A stretch of DNA of 16,669 bases from Planctomycetota bacterium. GTDB taxonomy: Bacteria > Planctomycetota > UBA8742 > SKZP01. The translations under genes were made by a program, and so were the position numbers. Location of the stretch: contig SKZP01000419.1 of assembly GCA_007127275.1 (NCBI GenBank), positions 1-16,669 on the forward strand, in the 5' to 3' direction. The notes under the pieces are model-generated. The model was not told the origin of the DNA, did not search any database, and saw only the letters and a list, made by a program, of their open reading frames with translations. Shown piece by piece: positions 1 to 7,236 of this stretch. Numbering within the stretch: position 1 is the stretch's first letter; each line of letters starts with the position of its first letter.

Positions 1-2888
1 ACCTTGATGCAGCGCTCGGTCAACTCGGCGGAGGTGCCGGCTTCGGCGGCGTGGGCGCGCACGAGGAGCGGGGCCTCGTCGAGGAGTTGTTCCTGCGGCG
101 CGGCGAGGTCGAGTTCTTCCATCACGTGATGGACAATCTTGCCGCCAATGGCACCGACACCGGTGCCGGTCGCGGGGCCGTCGTGCAGCGCTTGCGCAAT
201 GCGGCCGGCGTTGATGGCGCGTGGGCAGGCGCGGCGCGAGGCGGCAAGCTGTTGCTTGAGGCGCGTGGCGCGTGTCGCGTCGGCTGAGGCGGCGGCGGCG
301 TCGTTGCCCGGCGGCGGCACGGCAAGCTGCGCAGCGACGCTGTCCTCCCCACAGGTGAACGTCTCGTCGCGCAGCGCCACCTCCGGCAACTGCGCGGCGT
401 GGCGCACCTGCACCACCGCATCCGACGCAAACTCGTGCGAGGAGTCGTGCTCCGCGCCCGGCTCGGGCAGCCCCGTTTGGATGAACGCCAGCAGATTCTT
501 TTCGACCTCGCCGCAGCGCACGACGACCAGTTGGTCGCGCGGCCGCGTGCAGGCCACGTACATCCAGCGGTGACGCTCCGCGTGCAGCTCGGCCTTTTCC
601 TCCTCGCAGGCGGCCTCCCAGTTGGGCGGCAAGAACGGACCGACTTTGATCGCGACCGTGTTGCTGCCGCCGCGGCGCTCAATCACGGTGCGTGGCGACT
701 GGTTGCCACGGTCCATGTCGAGCAGCACGACCAGCGGCGCTTCAAGCCCCTTCGCTTTGAACACCGTGGTGACTCGCACGGCGTTGCTCTCCGGGTCGAG
801 CCGGCTAAGGTCTTCTTCCTCGTCGCGCTTCTCCACGTCGAGCAACAGCTTGATGGCGTGCGACGGCGAGCGGCTCTCGCTCTCCACCTTGTGCAGCAGC
901 ATGCGCAGCTTGTCGAGGTTGGCAAGGCGTTGCGGGCCGTCGGCAAGGAGCGACCACACTTCGACGCAGCGACTCGCCTCGAGCAAACGCTCCAAGGTCG
1001 CCACCCACGGCAACGGCTTGAACGGCCGGCAGCGGCGCAGTGCCTCCAGCGCGTCGCGCACCGGCGTGGCCGGCTGTTCGCTGCTGGGCATCAAGTAGTA
1101 GAGCGTGCCGCCGGCGGCGATGTGCTTCGCGAGATCCTCGAGCGTCAGGCCGAACATGCTGCGCAACACGGCAACGACCGCTTCGAGATCCCCCGGCTCG
1201 TCGAGCGCACGCAACGCGTGGATGCACGCTTGTACGGCCTCGTCGCGAAAGAAGCCGCCGCCCCCTTCGACCTGTGCCTCGACGCCGGCTCGCTGAAAGG
1301 CGCGGGCAATCACGTCGGCGTGCTTCCAGCGCGGCACAAGCACCATCACATCCCCCCACTCGAGCGGTCGCGGCTCCTTCGTTTTTGGGTCGACAATCTC
1401 CGCGTGGCGGGCGCGCAACTCGAAAAGGTGCCGCAGCGCGGCGTCAATCTGCGCCTCAATGGGCACGCTCTTCTCGTCCGCTCCCTCGGCGGGCTCGAGC
1501 AGTACCACCGGTTCGAGTGTGCCGGCGGGGCGGTGAGCGGCCTGGGGCTCGTTGCCCGGCATGTCGGCAAAGGTGTGGTTGACCCAGCCGACAATGCCCG
1601 GCACGGAGCGGAAGTTCTGCCGGAGTTGGCGGCGCTCGCCGTCGAGCTCGATCACCGTTTGCAACTCTTCCCAGACCTCGACGTCGGCGCGACGAAAACG
1701 GTAGATCGACTGCTTCGGATCCCCCACGGCAAACAGCGAGCCGGGCTCGGGCGGTGCCGCCGTCCAGGGGCCGGTGTGCGAACTTGGCCGCGAAAGCAGC
1801 AGCGCCACCTCGGCCTGAATGGGGTCGGTATCCTGGACCTCGTCAATGAGGATATGATCGAAGCGGGCCGCGAGCCGGGCTCGTACCTCGCCGTGCTGCA
1901 GCAACTGGCGGGTGCGGAACAGCAAGTCGTTGAAGTCGGCGAGGCCGCGTTCGCGCCGCGAGGCAAGGATTGGCTCGACGACCTGTTCCCGCAACGTCCG
2001 GATCAGCGCGCGGTGCGCAAAGGTCAGCCAACGCGTGCGCCACTCGGCGGGTGCCGCCAAGGCGTTGCGAAACTGCTCAAGCGCCGCTTCGCTTTCCCAG
2101 TCCCCCTTGCGGCCGCCACTGCGACTCGCGCTCGGGCAGTCGAGCAACAGCGCGAGCACGCCGGTTTCCTCTTGCGCAAGGCAGGCGTCGAGGTGCTGGA
2201 TCAAGCCGAGGTTGTTCTGGATCGCCTTGCACGTCTCGGGCGTCTTGCACGCGTCCATTGCCTCGCGCACTCGCCCGCAAACCTCGTGCAACTCGTCGCG
2301 GGCCGCGTCCCAGTCAATCTCGGCGTCGGCGACGACCGGCTCCAGGTCGCGGTTGAGCAGCAAGTCATCAATGGCGTTGTTGCGGGCAAAGCGGCTCAAC
2401 AGCGCGTCGAACAGCAAGCCGAGGCGCGAGTCTTGCTCGTGGATCCTGCGCTGCCACCCTTTAACCGCGTCGTTGCGCACGCTGCGGTCGTCGAACTCGA
2501 GGATCTCCGTGCCCGGCGCCCAGCGCGACGCGAGCGGCTCCAGCTTCAACAACTCCCGGCAAAAGGAGTGAATGGTTGAGATGGTGATTGCGTGGAAGCG
2601 TTCCCGTTGAGTAGCAAGCGCAGCGGCCGCCGGCTCGCTCTTCGCTTGCACGTGGCGCAGCTCCAGCGATTCGCGGATCCGAGTCTGCAATTCGCCGGCA
2701 GCCTTCTCGGTAAACGTGATCACCGCGAGGCGCGAAGGCTCGGCGCCGTTCTCCAAGAGGTTCACCGTGCGTTCGGTCAACACCGAGGTCTTGCCGGAGC
2801 CGGCGCCTGCGGCGAGTGCCATGGAGTGCTCCAGCGCGGTCATTGCACGCTCGCGGTGGTCGTGATCAATCGGTCGTGCCTTGCTCAT
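1..2888 (-). CDS. addA: AddA-like ATP-dependent helicase/nuclease subunit (partial, 3' end outside window)
   Basis: This is a UvrD/RecB-type superfamily 1 DNA helicase. With its AddB partner it would unwind and resect double-strand-break ends for RecA loading. The reading frame is open for 962 codons and leaves the window without a stop. Motifs seen: Walker A AGAGSGKT (K33), motif Ia ITFTEKAAGEL, TISTIHSFCRELL, motif II IDEVQDTDP (D349, E350), motif III VGDPKQSIYRFRRADV (Q393), motif IV QNFRS (425-428), motif V TTVFKAKGLEAPLVV (710-716), motif VI MYVACTRPRD (777-784). Around residue 920, GGKIVHHVMEELDL resembles the opening of a RecB-family PD-(D/E)XK nuclease domain; its catalytic residues lie beyond the left edge. 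The start is fixed by an ATGA overlap with the stop of the upstream addB-like gene and by AGGAGG one base before the ATG. AddA proteins are usually somewhat over 1,100 residues, so the missing part should be the nuclease. A RecB-like name is possible, but gene order and the partner favour AddA. Confidence 0.9.
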   Translation of the reverse strand, partial: MSKARPIDHDHRERAMTALEHSMALAAGAGSGKTSVLTERTVNLLENGAEPSRLAVITFTEKAAGELQTRIRESLELRHVQAKSEPAAAALATQRERFHAITISTIHSFCRELLKLEPLASRWAPGTEILEFDDRSVRNDAVKGWQRRIHEQDSRLGLLFDALLSRFARNNAIDDLLLNRDLEPVVADAEIDWDAARDELHEVCGRVREAMDACKTPETCKAIQNNLGLIQHLDACLAQEETGVLALLLDCPSASRSGGRKGDWESEAALEQFRNALAAPAEWRTRWLTFAHRALIRTLREQVVEPILASRRERGLADFNDLLFRTRQLLQHGEVRARLAARFDHILIDEVQDTDPIQAEVALLLSRPSSHTGPWTAAPPEPGSLFAVGDPKQSIYRFRRADVEVWEELQTVIELDGERRQLRQNFRSVPGIVGWVNHTFADMPGNEPQAAHRPAGTLEPVVLLEPAEGADEKSVPIEAQIDAALRHLFELRARHAEIVDPKTKEPRPLEWGDVMVLVPRWKHADVIARAFQRAGVEAQVEGGGGFFRDEAVQACIHALRALDEPGDLEAVVAVLRSMFGLTLEDLAKHIAAGGTLYYLMPSSEQPATPVRDALEALRRCRPFKPLPWVATLERLLEASRCVEVWSLLADGPQRLANLDKLRMLLHKVESESRSPSHAIKLLLDVEKRDEEEDLSRLDPESNAVRVTTVFKAKGLEAPLVVLLDMDRGNQSPRTVIERRGGSNTVAIKVGPFLPPNWEAACEEEKAELHAERHRWMYVACTRPRDQLVVVRCGEVEKNLLAFIQTGLPEPGAEHDSSHEFASDAVVQVRHAAQLPEVALRDETFTCGEDSVAAQLAVPPPGNDAAAASADATRATRLKQQLAASRRACPRAINAGRIAQALHDGPATGTGVGAIGGKIVHHVMEELDLAAPQEQLLDEAPLLVRAHAAEAGTSAELTERCIK

Positions 2889-5779
2889 GCCTCCTCTCCC
2901 GGTTCGCGCCACGGTGCAAGTTCTTCCGGCTCGACGCGCTGCGGCGGATACCAGCCGAGCGTAGCCGCTTGTGTCGCCGTGCGCACCATCTCGGCGGCGC
3001 GTTGCAGAATCGCCCCGGCGGGCGTCTCAACCACGTCGCCGGTTGCGTTGAGCCACTGCAGCGACTGCGGAAAGACCTCGCTACGCCGTGCAAGCGCCTC
3101 AATGGCCGCGGCGAGGACCACGTCGGCGGTACCTTGATCCAGCGCCTTCTCCGGTTCTCGCTTGCGTGTCTCCGGCAGCTTCGTGCTGAGCCACTGCAGC
3201 ACCTCTCCTTGCTTGCGGCCGGCCGCCCCGGTGATTTGCCACGGCAACTCGTCGTCCAACGGCGCCTCTTTCAGTTGCGGCAGGGGCGCGGCGACGGGTT
3301 GCGCCTCGGCGAGGGCGGCAATGTGGCGCTGTGCCAGTTCGTTCAAGCGCGTCGCAAGGTCCGTGTCTGCCTCGCCGCTGTTCGCGGTGATCTCGGCGAC
3401 GTGCTCGTGAAAGGCCTGCTCGAGGAGGTGTGCAAAGTCGTCGCGGCGCTCGTCGAGCAGGTGCTGGGCATGCGCGAGCACCCGCTCCGGCACGAAGTAT
3501 TCGGGGTCCGGACTCCAGCTTTCGTAGAGCTTGCGCAGTCGGCGCACGCCGAGCATGCGGTAGAGCAGGAACGACTCCGGGTTCAGCACGAGCGACGCAA
3601 GCTCCTCCGGCGAGAGCGCGTGGCCGTCGAGCCCCTTGCAGGACATCACCGCCGGGTCGACGAAGCCGGCGTATGGCCGCAACTCGGGCGTTGCCTCGCC
3701 ACGGGCCAAGCGGCCCCAGGCGTGATGCGCCTCCAAGAGCCGCCGCCCCCAGGTATGCGCCACCAGCGCGAGCAGGGCCTCGTGTTGCGCGCCGACCTCT
3801 GCGCTGTGCAGCCGCGCCAAGCGGTATTCGCCGAGGCCGAGTGCGCGTTCGGCGTCGTGCGGCCACGGCCGGCTGCGGCGACCCTGCGACTCGCAAAGCT
3901 GCTCGAACTCGGCAAGGCCGACGCGCTTGCCCTCCACCTGTGTGGCAAGCTCCAGGATCAGCGAGCCGGGAATCAGTGGCCGCCCCTCGAGCATCTCCAC
4001 ACGCGGCACACTCAACCACAACCTTCCGGTTGCGGCGCTGCGCACAGCGGCCAAGCGGCGCGCCTCCAGCGGCACACGGTCGACGGAGCGAAACAGGGCG
4101 ACGCCGTGCTTTGCATTCAGCGCCTCGACCATGGCGTCGGCGAGGATCGGATCCTCCGAGGGCTCGGCCGGGAAGCGGCCCTGCGTAAGCCCGCAGGCGA
4201 GAACGACCTCGAAACTACCGCCGAGCGCTTGCATCGGCGTGAGCACGCGAACGCTCGGGTCGTTGAGGGTGCCGCGCAAGAACTCCGTGCTCTCCAGCGC
4301 CTCACTCAGTGTCGCCCGCATCTCGGCAAGCGTGACCGCGGGCCCGGCCGTCGAACTGGCCCACTCCTCCAGCAGCCGCCGCAGCGAAAGCGCATCCGGA
4401 AACGGGCCCCACCAGCGCACCAGCCGGTCCAAGAGTGCCGCGGCCCACGCACCGACCGGCTGTGGCTCCTCCCCCATTGCCTGCAAGTCCGCGTGCAGCG
4501 TGTGGATGGCGCGGCGCAGGTTCTCGACCGCGGTCGTTTGTTTCGCGTCGGCTGTCTCGCCTTCTTCCGCGCCACGCTGCGCGTCGCGTACCTTTTCCAA
4601 GGCGCGCAAAATGTTTTGCGTGCCGCGGTAGGCGCCGCAGCGGGCGAGGATGGTGCGCCAGCGGCCGCGGCCTTGCGTGGCCCCCTCGCCGACGTGGTCC
4701 ATCAGGCGCAATGGCGGTTGCCGCAGCAACTCGTACCAGTGGGCGACGGAATCTTCGCCGAGCGCGAGGTCGAGCATCATGAGCAGAAAGCGCGCCGCGG
4801 GTGTGCCGAGCAGCGGTGGCCCGGTTTGCCACGTTGCGGGGATGCCGGCGCGCTCCAGCGCCTCACCGAGGGGGAGAGCGTCGGCGGCGTCGGGAATGAT
4901 GATGGCGATGCGGTCGATCGGTGTGCCTTCGAGGATGGCCGCTTGCACCTCGCGGACGGCCTCGGCGCACTCGCGCACCGGATCCGGCGTGCGCACGAAG
5001 CGAAACTGCGGCTGCGCCTCGGGTACGGCAAGCTCCTCGGCATGCTCCGGCGCCGCCGCGGCGAGTCCTTGCGGCTCGTCGCGCAACTTGCGCACTGCCG
5101 GCAAGGTAAGCCGCAGCACGTGCCGCTGGGCAAGCCACGACTGCAACGTGCGAAACGCCAGCCGGTTGACCCGCGCATCCCCCAGCAGGATCGCCGCTGC
5201 CGGCGCGTTCATCGGTACCGTCCGCCGCTCCTCAATGGCCCGCCACGCCGCCTGTGCCACGTCACGCCGCGAGGCAATCCCCTCGGCTTGTCGCGCCGCC
5301 TCGACCTCGCTCATCAATTGCTGCAACGCCGCGACGCGCTCCTGCAGGTCGTCGTCGAGCGCCAAACCGGCAAGCTCGCTCGCGGACAAGCCGTCCGACT
5401 CGAGCATGTGTACCGCGGCGACGAGCGCCGGCAACCATCCCGCATCACGCAATACCTCGTCGTAGCCGCCGGGCAGCGAGTAGTCCGTGCGCGTGAGCAG
5501 GCGTGCCAGCGTCGCACGCAACCACGCCGGCGGCTCCGCTGCGAGCCCCTCCCGGCGCAGCACCGCACGAGCGAGCCGGCTGTGCAGGATCTCCGGCGTC
5601 ACGAAGTCGACGCCGACGAACGATTCCGTCCGCGCCAACTCGCGCCGCGCCAGCACATCATTGACCGTCGCCGGCGCAATCACCGCAATCCGCGCCGTGG
5701 AGCCGGCAACCTCGCGCAGCCGCGCAACCGCCTCGGCGAGCGCCTTGCCAATCGGAGATGGTGAGGGTGTACGCTTCAT
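2885..5779 (-). CDS. addB: AddB-like subunit of the helicase-nuclease complex, apparently without an active nuclease
   Basis: A 964-residue protein with the layout of AddB/RexB, a helicase-like scaffold that binds AddA. The N-terminus has the usual beta-strand start (IAVIAPATVNDVLARREL) but no Walker A loop. Family-like segments are EVQAAILEGTPIDRIAIIIP (277-296), GIPATWQTGPPLLGTPAARFL (from 312), VRVLTPMQALGGSFEVVLACG (from 510, motif V region), LTQGRFPAEPSEDPILAD (531-548) and ARRLAAVRSAATGRLWLSVPR (from 573). The C-terminal part (about 715-964) should hold a PD-(D/E)XK nuclease. I see neither the GxxDRxD/DYKTG-type catalytic motifs nor the cysteine cluster that binds 4Fe-4S in classic AddB. 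The segment ELASLVLNPESFLLYRMLGV has Asn-Pro where CPF is expected. The start at 5779 (MKRTPSPSP) was chosen because the longer frame to 6001 runs through an intergenic palindrome. No good Shine-Dalgarno precedes it. The gene order addB-addA matches that of Bacillus. Confidence is high for the family, lower for nuclease loss. Confidence 0.82.
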   Translation of the reverse strand: MKRTPSPSPIGKALAEAVARLREVAGSTARIAVIAPATVNDVLARRELARTESFVGVDFVTPEILHSRLARAVLRREGLAAEPPAWLRATLARLLTRTDYSLPGGYDEVLRDAGWLPALVAAVHMLESDGLSASELAGLALDDDLQERVAALQQLMSEVEAARQAEGIASRRDVAQAAWRAIEERRTVPMNAPAAAILLGDARVNRLAFRTLQSWLAQRHVLRLTLPAVRKLRDEPQGLAAAAPEHAEELAVPEAQPQFRFVRTPDPVRECAEAVREVQAAILEGTPIDRIAIIIPDAADALPLGEALERAGIPATWQTGPPLLGTPAARFLLMMLDLALGEDSVAHWYELLRQPPLRLMDHVGEGATQGRGRWRTILARCGAYRGTQNILRALEKVRDAQRGAEEGETADAKQTTAVENLRRAIHTLHADLQAMGEEPQPVGAWAAALLDRLVRWWGPFPDALSLRRLLEEWASSTAGPAVTLAEMRATLSEALESTEFLRGTLNDPSVRVLTPMQALGGSFEVVLACGLTQGRFPAEPSEDPILADAMVEALNAKHGVALFRSVDRVPLEARRLAAVRSAATGRLWLSVPRVEMLEGRPLIPGSLILELATQVEGKRVGLAEFEQLCESQGRRSRPWPHDAERALGLGEYRLARLHSAEVGAQHEALLALVAHTWGRRLLEAHHAWGRLARGEATPELRPYAGFVDPAVMSCKGLDGHALSPEELASLVLNPESFLLYRMLGVRRLRKLYESWSPDPEYFVPERVLAHAQHLLDERRDDFAHLLEQAFHEHVAEITANSGEADTDLATRLNELAQRHIAALAEAQPVAAPLPQLKEAPLDDELPWQITGAAGRKQGEVLQWLSTKLPETRKREPEKALDQGTADVVLAAAIEALARRSEVFPQSLQWLNATGDVVETPAGAILQRAAEMVRTATQAATLGWYPPQRVEPEELAPWREPGEEA

Positions 5780-5814
5780 ATCAACGGGCGGAGAAAAGGA
5801 ACGACCGAAGTGCG

Positions 5815-5844
5815 ATTGTACGCAAATGGCAAGGGTCTCGGCAG
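5815..5844 (-). promoter_or_regulatory. Possible promoter of the addB-addA pair
   Basis: Read on the minus strand, TACAAT (5815-5820) matches 5 of 6 bases of the sigma-70 type -10 box and lies 34 bases before the addB ATG. At 18-bp spacing the -35 candidate is CTGCCG (5839-5844), which matches the consensus at only 3 positions. The T/A-richer stretch right before addB is unusual in this GC-rich window. The call rests almost entirely on the -10 box. Confidence 0.2.
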
Positions 5845-5917
5845 AAGAAATCCCCGCGTTGCGCGTCGCATTCCCGAGCGTAGCCAGGGCGGGAGCCGAA
5901 AGCCGTACAGGATAAAC

Positions 5918-5992
5918 GCAGGGCGCAAGCCGCAAGCCCTGCGAGGCAACCTCCCGTGGCTTGTGCGTCGTTTTGCAGGGCTTGCGCCCTGC
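5918..5992. repeat. Nested GC-rich inverted repeats upstream of addB
   Basis: GCAGGGCGCAAGC (5918-5930) is the exact reverse complement of 5980-5992, and GCAAGCCCTGC (5932-5942) is the exact reverse complement of 5975-5985. Each end also folds by itself: GCAGGGC/GCCCTGC at 5918-5924 with 5936-5942, and a 7-bp stem with a TTGC loop at 5975-5992. The block lies in the 246-bp gap between the MerR-type gene and addB, both on the minus strand. A T-run follows the stems on neither strand, so a simple intrinsic terminator is not supported. It looks like a dispersed palindromic element or a structured leader. Confidence 0.6.
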
Positions 5993-6025
5993 GCTTGCCA
6001 CGAAGCCCCGGGGTTTGCTTGCGAA

Positions 6026-6802
6026 TCAGGTGGCGCCGCGGGTCTTGTACCACTGCTCAATCAACGACTGTACTTCGGAGAAGCGGCGGTGGCGCTTGTA
6101 GACCTCAATGAGGCGCAGCACGGTAAAGGCGTCGGCGCCGTACAGGCGGTGGCCGCTGGCGGTGCGGTCCTTGGCCTGCAACAGGCCTTGGATGGTGTAG
6201 TTGTGCAGGGTTTGTCGCGAGTAGCCGGTGAGTCGCATCAAATCGCCGATGCGGTAGAGCTTTTCCGGAAAGCGCTGCGCGTACAGCAGCGTCTGCGCGA
6301 GATGGGAGGCGCGTTCCTGGTTGTCGGACCACTGAGTCGCATCCGGCAAATTCGCATCCGGTGCGTCGAGCACCAACTCCGACGCTCTGCCAGGCGCCGT
6401 GCTCGTCCCCCCCGGCTGTGACGACGCAGTCGGCGTAGCGTCCGCCTCCTCCTCGGCGAACGCTCCCTCGTCGGCGGATTCGTCCGGCGTGTGCGCCTCC
6501 TCCGCTTCGAGCAAACGACGGATCTCCTGCAGCGAGTGATATCGCTGGTACATCTTGATTTTGCGCAACCGCTTGAAGACCGCTTCGTCGTAGTAGCAGT
6601 GACCGCCTTCGGTCCAGCGAGCCGGCTGGATGAGTCCGAGCCGTTTGTAGTTGTGCAGCGTCTGCCGGCTCAAGCGCGTGTGCTCGATCACCTCACCGGT
6701 GGAGTAGAGCTTACGCGGCGGCAACACGGGAGCGCGCGCCTCGTCGCCGGAGTCCGACGAGGGGAACTCGTGCGCCTGGTCGTGATGCCGATTCGCCGTC
6801 AT
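6026..6802 (-). CDS. MerR-type regulator with two DNA-binding domains in one chain
   Basis: A 258-residue protein with two MerR-type winged helix-turn-helix domains joined by an acidic, low-complexity linker. Domain 1 (about 31-100) starts KLYSTGEVIEHTRLSRQTLHNY and has the wing GGHCYYDEAVFKRLRKIKMY. Domain 2 (about 181-250) starts KLYRIGDLMRLTGYSRQTLHNY and has the wing SGHRLYGADAFTVLRLIEVY. The octapeptide SRQTLHNY (45-52 and 195-202) is identical in both, which points to internal duplication. The linker (about 101-178) is rich in Glu, Asp, Ala, Pro and Ser. There is no C-terminal metal- or drug-binding domain; the second domain ends the protein. MerR proteins normally dimerise to pair two such domains, so this chain may act as a built-in pair; that is inference. 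The ATG at 6802 was chosen because the frame upstream is Pro/Arg/Val-rich filler. No strong ribosome-binding site is seen, so an upstream start is possible. Its targets are unknown. Confidence 0.85.
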   Translation of the reverse strand: MTANRHHDQAHEFPSSDSGDEARAPVLPPRKLYSTGEVIEHTRLSRQTLHNYKRLGLIQPARWTEGGHCYYDEAVFKRLRKIKMYQRYHSLQEIRRLLEAEEAHTPDESADEGAFAEEEADATPTASSQPGGTSTAPGRASELVLDAPDANLPDATQWSDNQERASHLAQTLLYAQRFPEKLYRIGDLMRLTGYSRQTLHNYTIQGLLQAKDRTASGHRLYGADAFTVLRLIEVYKRHRRFSEVQSLIEQWYKTRGAT

Positions 6803-6903
6803 GATAGCTGCCTGCGTCCGCGCTAGCGTCGTTTGCTTGGCCCTTTGAAGGATGTGAACGAACCCATGATCGTGTCGCCCCCGACGGAGTGTCCGAGGAT
6901 CGC

Positions 6904-6922
6904 CCAGGGCCGGCAGCCCTGG
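6904..6922. repeat. Short perfect hairpin
   Basis: CCAGGGC (6904-6910) pairs exactly with GCCCTGG (6916-6922) around a CGGCA loop. It lies about 100 bases upstream of the MerR-type gene start. On the plus strand it is followed by TTTATG, too short a T-run for a confident terminator. Confidence 0.4.
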
Positions 6923-7120
6923 TTTATGCGGGCGCGCGCGACACGTCAATCCGGTCCCCCCCTTTTCGCATTCAAGGCGGGGGGGTGGGCAGGCCGGGCA
7001 AGGCGGAGGAGGTCGGGCGCGATCAACGACAACGACAACGATTTCGGGCGCAGCGGCCGCAGCTACGACTCCCTTTCGCGACGGAAGTTCGCCTTTACGG
7101 GGTGCCGGCGACAAATGCAT

Positions 7121-7151
7121 ACCACCCCGGACGTGTGACGCTCGGGGTGGT
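7121..7151 (-). terminator. Possible terminator hairpin after the tandem membrane-protein genes
   Basis: ACCACCCCG (7121-7129) pairs perfectly with CGGGGTGGT (7143-7151), a 9-bp stem with a 13-base loop, starting about 86 bases after the stop of the 725-residue gene. Read on the minus strand, the stem is followed by ATGCATTTGTC, which is only weakly T-rich. Position and stem strength fit a terminator; the missing T-run is the weak point. Confidence 0.35.
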
Positions 7152-7236
7152 TGCGGATCATGTAACGGTTCGAGGGGTGCCCGTGGCGGCGCTTCTATTC
7201 ATCGCCACGAGCACGTTCGACCAGCGAGACGTTTCG

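Larger units (their letters stand above)
6803..7236. other. Intergenic region between the MerR-type gene and the 725-residue membrane protein gene
   Basis: 434 bases without a convincing gene. It is the upstream region of the MerR-type gene and the downstream region of the membrane protein gene. It contains two hairpins (6904-6922 and 7121-7151), a GTGGCG/CGCCAC pair (7183-7188 with 7203-7208), a C-run and G-run near 6957-6987, and three copies of AACGAC (7025-7041). No clear promoter hexamers were found. The open frames that cross it are low-complexity and look like shadows. Confidence 0.6.

Noticed and set aside
399..2579. Plus-strand open frame of 726 codons
   Set aside because: It is antisense to the AddA-like gene, whose helicase motifs are unmistakable on the minus strand. 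Long shadow frames are expected at this GC content, and its product is Arg/Leu/Val-rich without domains.
2816..5764. Plus-strand open frame of 982 codons
   Set aside because: It is the antisense shadow of the AddB-like gene, which has AddB family segments and an ATGA overlap with addA.
5780..6001. N-terminal extension of the AddB-like protein by 74 residues
   Set aside because: The extension runs through palindromic intergenic repeats and does not resemble the family; the start at 5779 gives a normal AddB beginning.
6194..6680. Direct DNA similarity at about 6194-6225 and 6647-6680, considered as a mobile repeat
   Set aside because: It is explained by the duplicated SRQTLHNY segment of the two MerR-type domains in one coding sequence.
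7025..7041. Three tandem AACGAC units, considered as a repeat array or binding-site cluster
   Set aside because: Too few and too short; no spacing or second cluster supports a function.
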